A stretch of 64,000 nucleotides of DNA, taken from assembly GCA_036186865.1 (NCBI GenBank), contig AP025043.1:35487657-35551656 (forward strand), in the 5' to 3' direction. Positions 57,188 to 64,000 of this stretch are shown here, piece by piece. The translations under genes were made by a program, and so were the position numbers. A model generated the notes under the pieces. That model ran no database searches and had not been told where the DNA came from. It saw nothing but the letters and a program-made list of their open reading frames with translations. The number at the start of each line of letters is the position of its first letter. The first letter of the stretch is position 1. The DNA comes from Eustoma russellianum (Eukaryota > Streptophyta > Magnoliopsida > Gentianales > Gentianaceae).

Positions 57188-58249
57188 ATTTCATCCCCTC
57201 AGTCAATAGCAACTATGGCAATAAAACCATAACTTAGCCATGAAGCAAGTAATAACACAGCTTTGTGCAAATGTAGTGCATAATGAAACCATGGAAATCT
57301 TTTCCTTTCGTTCTTTCATTCAAAACATCATCGCCAAGAAAAACAAGAGAGTGTTCAGATCTATTCACCCGGATCTGAGGCGGTCACTTATTTCCCTTCA
57401 AATCTACTATTCCCGGATTCAGAGCGGTCACGTCATCACTTATCAGTTCTATTCTCTTCGGGCCTGAACGGTCCATATCATCAGATCAGTTAACCCCGGA
57501 TCTGCAACGGGTCCTTACTGGCCAGGAAACACACGGTACCGGTGGGAAGCGTTCTTTTAAAAACAATCTTTTCTTTAAAAACGCTTTTTCATCTTTCTTT
57601 CTCATAAAATCCGTTCCATAAATCATATGATGATGCAATGTATGACATGTACTATGCAATCCATGACATGATGCGGTACATATACACACAACTTATTTCT
57701 TAGGCTGGACAAATTTCCAGAATTTTCGTTCCATATGCACGGCCTCAAAACCTCGTGTTTTAGGCCTATTATCATGAGTTCTTGTCATACATATGCATAA
57801 GAGTGTCTCTTCTATTTGTAATGTAATTTTCGTGACGACACGAGACGTGTAAGACACTTAATTTATTTAATCATGAAATAAGGGGCTACTGAATTTCAGC
57901 AATGTAGTGTCCTTTCTTTTACTTTTCCTTTAAACCCCTTAAGCTTCATTTAATTTGGGCCAACCCTGGAAAATGCTGTAGACATGCCAATAATTAAGGT
58001 CATTAGCCTAAACTATATAATTAAGTCTAAGCCCATCAAAACAAAGCCTCTCAACAAGTTATTTAATTCTGCCCGAAATTCCAGATTAGTAACACCAACT
58101 TAGCTTTGGTTATTACCCCTTAAAATAATAATTTTGAGCTAAGTGGTTTTCATGAAAACACTCACATATGTCTTAAGTAATGGTCATAAAAGTTCCGCAA
58201 CAATATAATAACTTTAAAGGGGTCATTTATTCTTTTTCCCAAAACGGGT

Positions 58250-59000
58250 ACATGATGAATCCTGGAATGACCAATTTTGCTACGAATTTTATTGTGACCA
58301 ATCCATAAGTCATTTTTCAAAAATTCCAACTTGCACACTTAGCAAACACCTAGGTCTAGCATCCTACCAAAAATCAGCCCAATTTCATATTTCTAAGGTC
58401 CATTAATATGTGCCATAAAATCCGTTCAGTCCAGTAATTTTCAGCTTAACCAGTTTTACTAACAATTCCGTTACAAATAAACCATAACTCCTTTTAACGA
58501 AATTCCAACTCTCATATTTCACAGACACATATGGATATTATCATACCAAAATTTAGCCAATTTTAACATTCCTACAGTTCATTTTTAGGGCGTACAATAT
58601 GCCACATAAAACTGTTCAGCTCCAGTACTTCTATCTGAGCAGTCTCTACTGAAAGTCATATTCTGGTCAATCCACCAATCCTTTTACCAAAATTCAAATT
58701 CACACATTTAATACACATATGAGACTATCATCATACCAAAAATTAGTCAATTTGAACACCTCTAAGGTTCATTTTCAGGTCGTTCAAATTGCTACAGAAT
58801 ACTGTCTAGCTCCAGTACCTCTGTTTGACCAGTTGTCACTAAATATTTCATTAAGGAAAAACCACAACTCCTTTTATCAAAATTCTAACTTGCACATTTA
58901 CTACACACATAAGAATATCACCATACCAAAAATTAGCAACTTTTAACACCTTTAAGGTTCATTTTCAGGTCATACAATATGACACATCAACTGTCCAGCT
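58250..59000 (-). repeat. About 187-bp tandem repeats in LTR D
   Basis: Four or so units with AAATTC(C/T)AACT(T/C) anchors near 58320, 58499, 58690 and 58880, plus ATCATACCAAAAATTAG and AAGGTTCATTTTCAGG blocks. Homologous in position and motif to the A and B arrays. Confidence 0.7.
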
Positions 59001-59919
59001 CCAGTGATTTCAGCACTTCTCACTTTTTATGGTTCAAGCATTTCCAATCAACTTCATTCTTTAAAGTGGCTTAATAACCATAAAATACACACTTGAACAA
59101 AAATTTTCCAAGCCTCATAACATGCTTTAAACCATAGATAAACAGTTCATGAGTCATATCAATACAGTCACGACACATTCATATAACAAATCATTCACTT
59201 ATGCCATCACTTCTCTTATAACAACTAGTTTTCATGCCTTGTACTTAGATTCTCCAACTAAGATTTATGCTTAAAAATGACTAGACATTCAAGCATGCAC
59301 TTCACAAATAAGGCAAGATTGGTTATAGTACACTTGCCTTCTTCGAGCTTATCCTTTCCTTAACTTGGAACTTGGGTGAAATGAGATGAAGTCTTCTTCC
59401 CCTTCACTAAACAACCCCCACGGTTTTGGGAGGAAGAAGGAGCAAATATTAGCTTTTGTCTTAAGTACAAACACAACTAGAGTGAAGCTATGATTCTCTT
59501 ACCAAAATGGGCCTTGAATGGTGATAGCAATGAATCCTCCCACCAAGAAGTTAGCTTCTCTTAGTATCTTGCAAAATCTTCATCTAGTAACCATCCTTGG
59601 AGTCATGGTTTTGGCAAGAAAAGAAGGGTACTTATGTGAGCTTCATTCTTTAAAATATAGGATTTACTTGGAAGTTTTAGCATGCACTTACCTAGAGAAT
59701 TCTTGAGGCTTGAAGATCTTGAACTCCTTGGCTCAAGCTAGCCGTATACCCCAAATGGAACAAATAGGGAAGTCTCTTGCTCCATTGTGAATTCTAGAGA
59801 AAGAGTGTTCTAAAGTTTCTTTGGAGAAAATTTTCTTCCCTTGGATAAGGAGTTAGCCGTTGGTTATGCTAAGGAAAAAGGGGGTTTACCTTGGCTTGGT
59901 TAGGCTAATTAGAGTTAAT

Positions 59920-60130
59920 AAGCCTTAGTTACTTTTAACTAACCAAGGTTACTTTAATGCAACCATAGTTACTTTAATGCAACTAGAGTTACTTTAATTC
60001 AACTATAGTTACTTTAATTTCAACTATAGTTACTTTATTGCTAACCTAGGTTACTTTATCCAACTAGAGTTACTTTATGGGTTAACTTGAGTTACTTTAA
60101 CCTTGAAGTTAATATAAAGTAACCATGGTA
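59920..60130 (-). repeat. About 21-bp AACTATAGTTACTTTAAT repeats in LTR D
   Basis: At least nine degenerate units of AAC(T/C)A(T/G)(A/G)GTTACTTTA spaced 20-27 bp. A shorter version lies in each B LTR. On the element strand it is close to the LTR 5' end, the enhancer side. Confidence 0.8.
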
Positions 60131-60677
60131 ATATTTGAAATGTTCCTGGTTAGGCATGAGGGGAAAACCGGCGATTATGGCACCTAGGGGCCATTACCAT
60201 GCTTAATCTCTTCCCAAGTGAGTTTAATGAAAAGCCATGTGGGTATTTGCCCCCCTTTTATTAATTATTTCCCCTTTTTCTTGTTTTAAAAATAAAATTA
60301 GGAAAATCTTGAGTTTCCTTTGGGCTAAGGCCGAAACTTTTGCAAGAGTTGGGAGAAAAATTGCCCACTACTTACAACTCCTTAATTTCCATTTGGACTT
60401 ATTTTAAGGAGGCCCTTAAGATTAACCTCTCTTATAATTTGGAAAGAACCCTTTAAGGCCCTTTTTTACCTTATGAGCGAAATCTCTTAAGCCCTAAGGG
60501 TGAATTGGCCATGGCCCATAACTCATGCTTGAATGATTATATTGTTTGCTTATCAACATAAAATAAAAGAAGCACTAATGAAACTTAGTGAATTGCACTT
60601 GAAGGATGCCACTTTATTAATTCACTTATACGAGTCTTCAAGTACAATATGACTTTTCGTCGGGGTACAACAACTAA

Positions 60678-60749
60678 AAAGTTTTAAAAACCAATTTTTC
60701 TGCCCTCACTATTCAACCCCCCTTTCTAGTGGTGTATACAGGTCCATCA
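60678..60749 (+). mobile_element. Host copia solo LTR, piece 5 (3' end)
   Basis: Reads aaagttttaaaaacc…TATTCAACCCCCCTTTCTAGTGGTG…AGGTCCATCA and matches the last ~70 bp of LTRs 12162-13458 and E. It is followed by the TSD agaat. Confidence 0.85.
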
Positions 60750-60754
60750 AGAAT

Positions 60755-61040
60755 GACAACGTTTAGGGGAATGGGATTGAAGAGTAGGGACTCCCTGTTG
60801 TTTGCATAAAATATTGCATGCTTGGAATCTTGTCATAGCTTGTCCCCGATCCCCCAAACCCATCTTGGCCGGCCACGTGAATAGAATAGGGGGTCTTTCC
60901 TCTTTTCTTCAACACTCCAAAACTTCATCATTTTCATCTTCAAACTACTTCCAATTACACTCTTCATCCTTCTCCAAACAAGAAACAACTCTTCAAAACC
61001 ATCTTCAACCTTCAAGAAACCGAGAGTAGAGCAAGGAAAG
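60755..61040. other. Unassigned flank of the solo LTR (possible LINE 5' side)
   Basis: By TSD logic this continues the sequence to the left of 15357. It may belong to the same minus-strand LINE as 13459-15361. It is CT-rich on the plus strand with a 75-codon Ser-rich frame (60802-61029) and a 60-codon minus frame (60833-61015). Neither has a recognisable domain. I do not call a gene. Confidence 0.35.
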
Positions 61041-61045
61041 GATTG

Positions 61046-61094
<49 letters not shown>

Positions 61095-61207
61095 GTATAT
61101 GTATTCCTCCGCCATAAGTGAGGCTACTTAACAAAATACCGCTTTCATAAATATATATATATATATATGTATATATATATGTATATATATATATGTATAT
61201 ATATATG

Positions 61208-61237
<30 letters not shown>
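61041..61237. repeat. TA microsatellite
   Basis: Two (TA)n blocks, about 61049-61092 and 61148-61237, the second interrupted by regular atgtatatat units, separated by about 55 bp of unique sequence. It abuts the poly(A) tail of the LINE, which probably landed in or extended it. Confidence 0.9.
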
Positions 61238-61238
<1 letters not shown>

Positions 61239-61246
61239 TTTTTTTT

Positions 61247-62036
61247 GTGAAAACGAAATTTATTAGTAAAAGCCCTCACTTGTGGTGGAGGAAAACCATA
61301 TTACAGAGAATAAAAATATGACGAAAAATGAAGCATACGATCATCAACATCCAAAATATATATGATATGCCGCATTAAAACCTTGCCAAGTAAAACCACC
61401 CTTGTGGATAAAACCTTGGCGAAGGAAAAAGCGTACATATTTATATAAATGGAGTATTGATATGCATGACTGTCTGTAAGAAAATTACAATACAAAGAAA
61501 TGTCTATGTGAACCAAACAAACTGGATTCCATGGAATGGTTGTCCCGTGATAAATGTCCGCCGTCTCTGCCGCTCGTAACAGATTGCTGTCGGATCCAGC
61601 AAAGATGAGCCATGTTCTCGTACATGCACAGAAGAAATATACTGCTGAGTGATGAAACAAAACGAAACAGATAGAAATTCGCGAGCCAAATCGGGAGAAG
61701 ATCATACCCGGCCTGCCTACACCAAATATGGCACAGGCAGATGTATCAAAAAATTGCCAATCCATGTGGAAGACTTGTGACGCATGGAAGCAACGTAACT
61801 GCTGCGTTATTGACCTCGTGCCAGCATGCATAAATCCGCAAAAAGCAATGTAAAGATGTAAGGGTTCCAAAGCAATCCATGCAGTATGGATACCAAGCAT
61901 CAAATGTAAGAAATAAAAGTAACAGCAAGGAATGTCTGGGACTAAATGAACGAAGATCATACCAGGCCTGCCTGCCCCAGTTAGGGAGCAGGCAGAGAGT
62001 GCAAAAATCGGCCAATCCATTTGGAAGACAGTAATC
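61247..62036 (-). other. LINE 2 3' UTR with a duplicated module
   Basis: A 239-codon open frame (61301-62020) covers most of it, but its Cys/Phe/His-rich composition and position after the RNase H stop argue for chance. Inside are two copies, 255 bp apart, of ATGGATTGGC…CTGCCTG…GGCAGGC-x-GGTATGATCTT (starting at 62020 and 61765). Confidence 0.65.
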
Positions 62037-62882
62037 TTAAGGAACTCGTAAATTTGCTGAAGAGAGGTCCAAAGTTAGGGCACTACGGACAAGCGATGGT
62101 AGACTATTGTGCGAATATGTCCGAGTTTGTGGGATCCTCATCGCATGCTGAGCTAGATAATGTGCTGCAATGTTTGCTTCTCTAAATACATGAACATAAT
62201 CGAGGGCATGCTGACGCACTAATTGCCATAACAGCCGAAGGTGGTAATTCCCAAAAACTGGTTGCGGCTGTCTTAGTCTTGAGATCAATTGCGCACAGTC
62301 TGATTCTAGGACAATATTGCGATAAAGAGGAAGGAAATGCAGCAAGCCAAATACTGCGGTCTGAATCTCAGCTGTGAGTGGAGGACAATGCGGAAGCCAA
62401 AAGGAGATTGCAGCCACACAGACTCCAAGGTGAGTACGCAAAATTGCTCCACCAGAGGCATTGCGACGGCCAACTGATGCATCGATATTTAATTTTAGCC
62501 AACCAGATGGTGGCGTTTGCCATCGGACTATCTGAAGACGGGGGGATTGTATGCTTGGAACCCACGATAAACGTAAAGGGGGCCCTGCCGCAAGTTTTGA
62601 TCCTTTCATATATTTAGCCCACATGTCAATATCATAGTGGATGGATGACCGAAATGTTGCAGGAGAGAATGATGTCGAAGTCCCAAAGATCAGTGCTGTA
62701 TAGGCACGCCATGAGTTGAAGACCACAAGAGCCGGGACTATAATTTTTAAAACTCCAAGAAGTGAAGAAAATGACGAGCGATACCACCAAGAAAGCAAAT
62801 ATTGCCGCAGGAGCAGGGAGTTTGGCAAAGGGCCGTGTAATTCAGCTGCCAAAAAGTCCAAATTGTCCGTATGGGGCTGCAA
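62037..62882 (-). pseudogene. LINE 2 RNase H domain (C-terminus of ORF2)
   Basis: Cuts RNA in RNA-DNA hybrids during reverse transcription. The frame reads IPALV-like linker, then WLKLNIDASVGRRNASGGAI (first Asp), TAEIQTAVFGLL (Glu), VLESDCAQLISRL (second Asp) and HVFREANIAAHYLAQHA (last acidic position replaced by His in AAH where relatives have AAD). It ends at 62037. The frame upstream overlaps the RT frame; the switch is near 62850-62870. Confidence 0.85.
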
Positions 62883-63833
62883 TATATAAAAATGTGGTCC
62901 ACCGTAGCAGAGTGTTGCTTACAAAATGGACATTGTGTGGGTCGAGCCATAGAATACTTGCGGATATAATCCTCAAACGGCAACGCGTTATGGAAAAGGC
63001 GCCATAACAATAATTTAGTAGCAGGGGAATGATGTTTATACCAGATAAATTTAGCAGAGAGTAATGTGGGGCTTGCAACACGGCAACAATCATAAGAAGA
63101 TGTTAAGGTAAACTCTCCAGACACCGACGGCTTCCATGTGAGTTGATGTCCAGAGCCCTCCGTCTGAGCAATGCAGTGAGTATGAATTCTGCAAATGAGC
63201 TTCCAAACTGGTGAGTCCGGAAGGCATGGGCGATAATCACCGCGAGTACCATACTTGACCTGCATATATTTACTCCATAAAGTATCCTGGCGATGATACG
63301 ACCACCATATACGGCTGTGATATGCAAGTTGTAAACTACTAAGGTTTCGCAGCCCTAAGCCACCTTCGTCAGTTGGCATCGTGATGGAAGACCAACAAAA
63401 CCAATGATACCGATTACCCCAATAAAAGGATGACATTCTCCTTTCAATGACTTTAATAACAGACTTGGGCAAACCTCCTGTGGCTAGAATATGCAGGGGG
63501 AGAGAGGCAATTACTAACCGTAAAAGCACCAAGCGGCCTGCTGCTGATAGAAGACGGGAATGCCAGCCTTGTAAGCGAGCATCAATATGCTGTAGTAGGG
63601 TTGTGCAATATCTTGCACGATTGATACCCTTATGCAAATATGATCCAAGATACCGGAATGGTAAAACAGTGCTCCGCATGCCTAATATTGTCTCAAAAGA
63701 GCGACATTGATTAGGGGAAATGCTTGCTGATGGTATGAAACTACTCTTCTGAAAGTTTATTTTTTGTCCTGACACAGTTTCATACGAAGCTAGAAAAGAG
63801 TGAAACCTCCGTAAATTGCGTTTTGTACCACGT
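62747..63833 (-). pseudogene. LINE 2 RT C-terminal region and zinc motif
   Basis: Region after the RT active site: GQKINFQKSSFIPS, PFRYLGSYLHKG, LQGWHSRLLSAAGRLVLLR, GGLGLRNLSSLQLAY (thumb and connection typical of plant L1 ORF2), then the C-terminal Cys/His motif (CPFCKQHSATVDHIFIYC). The open frame is 62747-63775 but homology continues to about 63833. Its last residues (after about 62865) are in the wrong frame, the true continuation being the RNase H frame. Confidence 0.88.
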
Positions 63834-63841
63834 AAAAAAAA

Positions 63842-64000
63842 TTAGCAAATCATCTGCATATGCCAGATGAGTGATGGAAAATGGTACACGACCCAGACAA
63901 AACGGCTGGAGATCTCCAGAGTCAACTAAATTTTTGATTCCCCTGCTAAAACCCTCAGAAGACAGAATGAATAGTAGTGGTGACAGTGGGTCACCTTGCT
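63842..64000 (-). pseudogene. LINE 2 RT catalytic core
   Basis: Frame open to the window edge with QGDPLSPLLFIL and LAYADDLLIF, the catalytic YADD box. A run of eight A on the plus strand (63834-63841) directly follows and the downstream homology is in another frame, so a one-base slip in the homopolymer is the break. Confidence 0.88.

Larger units (their letters stand above)
53269..60672 (-). mobile_element. Chromovirus solo LTR D, TSD actaa, interrupted by E
   Basis: Plus-strand TGTAGCTCCCCGCAC…GGGGTACAACA with perfect TSD actaa (53264-53268 and 60673-60677). Its own sequence is 53269-54136 plus 57193-60672, about 4.35 kb. Contents: palindrome 53314-53334, degenerate micro-ORF exon 53591-53649, 35-bp repeats 53854-53990, GATCC/GGCC repeats about 57350-57520, ~185-bp repeats about 58250-59000, GTTACTTTA repeats 59920-60130. 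No internal region. The third splice site of the LTR intron is damaged (AA for AG), in line with a greater age. Confidence 0.88.
15362..60749 (+). mobile_element. Copia-family solo LTR split by four nested insertions
   Basis: Five separated pieces join, in order, into one LTR related to E: 15362-15701, 26464-26495, 47348-48220, 51897-53268 and 60678-60749 (about 2.7 kb in total). It starts TTTTGAGAAATTAGGG (TG mutated to TT) and ends AGGTCCATCA. It is flanked by a perfect 5-bp TSD, agaat, at 15357-15361 and 60750-60754. Each interruption has its own TSD and TG…CA ends. No internal copia region is present, so it is solo. Strand is that of LTR 12162-13458. Confidence 0.85.
61238..64000 (-). mobile_element. 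LINE 2 (L1-type), 3' part, runs off window
   Basis: Non-LTR retrotransposon with RT, C-terminal zinc motif, RNase H, 3' UTR, AATAAA (61259-61264, minus) and a tail of nine A (61238-61246). The 5' part lies beyond 64000. Two one-base frame breaks are visible, so this copy is probably inactive, though still well preserved. Confidence 0.88.

Noticed and set aside
60802..61029. 75-codon plus-strand frame with a CT-rich upstream look, possible host gene 5' end
   Set aside because: No domain, no continuation beyond the TA repeat, and TSD logic places it as the flank of a solo LTR.
61301..62020. 239-codon frame as a new LINE protein
   Set aside because: It follows the ORF2 stop, has Cys/His/Phe-rich low-information composition and contains the duplicated UTR module; kept only as a structural finding.

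Overview
This window is plant heterochromatin built almost entirely of transposable elements. I see no host protein-coding gene, tRNA or rRNA. The evidence for a flowering plant is Ty3/gypsy chromoviruses with a C-terminal chromodomain, a SIRE-like Ty1/copia gag, initiator-Met tRNA primer-binding sites (TGGTATCAGAGC) and L1-type LINEs carrying an RNase H. The species cannot be told from the sequence.

Layout. 1-5195: minus-strand Ty3/gypsy element of another lineage (gag-protease-start of pol, leader, probable LTR, and a pol tail on the far side of that LTR). 5196-10275: minus-strand chromovirus E1, decayed and lacking its 3' end. 10276-10388: tip of another LTR. 10389-13458: Ty1/copia gag with a 3' LTR and no pol. 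13459-15361: minus-strand LINE fragment. 15362-60749: one copia-family solo LTR of about 2.7 kb blown apart by nested insertions, each bounded by a 5-bp target-site duplication (TSD). These are non-autonomous chromovirus A (15702-26458, plus strand, TSD gaaag), chromovirus array B (26496-47342, minus, LTR-internal-LTR-internal-LTR), solo LTR C (48221-51891, plus, TSD gataa), and solo LTR D (53269-60672, minus, TSD actaa), which itself contains copia solo LTR E (54137-57187). 60755-61240: unassigned flank and a TA microsatellite. 61238-64000: a second minus-strand LINE running off the window.

The gypsy LTRs A, B, C, D and E1 differ in much of their sequence but share one architecture: a terminal 21-nt palindrome, a putative intron followed by a terminal exon of exactly 59 nt ending in EWI(D/E)DEPRVPYP in most copies, GATCC/GGCC-rich tandem repeats of about 43 bp, and tandem repeats of about 185 bp. 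A, B and E1, which retain internal regions, also share a stem-loop 51-52 nt after the primer-binding site. The gag-pol of E1 and of both B internals is interrupted at the same two places by short GT-AG segments (79-84 bp at the gag/protease junction, 71 bp inside reverse transcriptase). Removing them restores reading frame and canonical protein motifs. Spliced chromovirus RNA, both in the LTR leader and in pol, is the main new hypothesis from this window.

Limits: boundaries were read by eye from TG/CA ends, TSDs, primer-binding sites and polypurine tracts. No alignment, search or expression data were available. Names E1, A, B, C, D and E are local labels.
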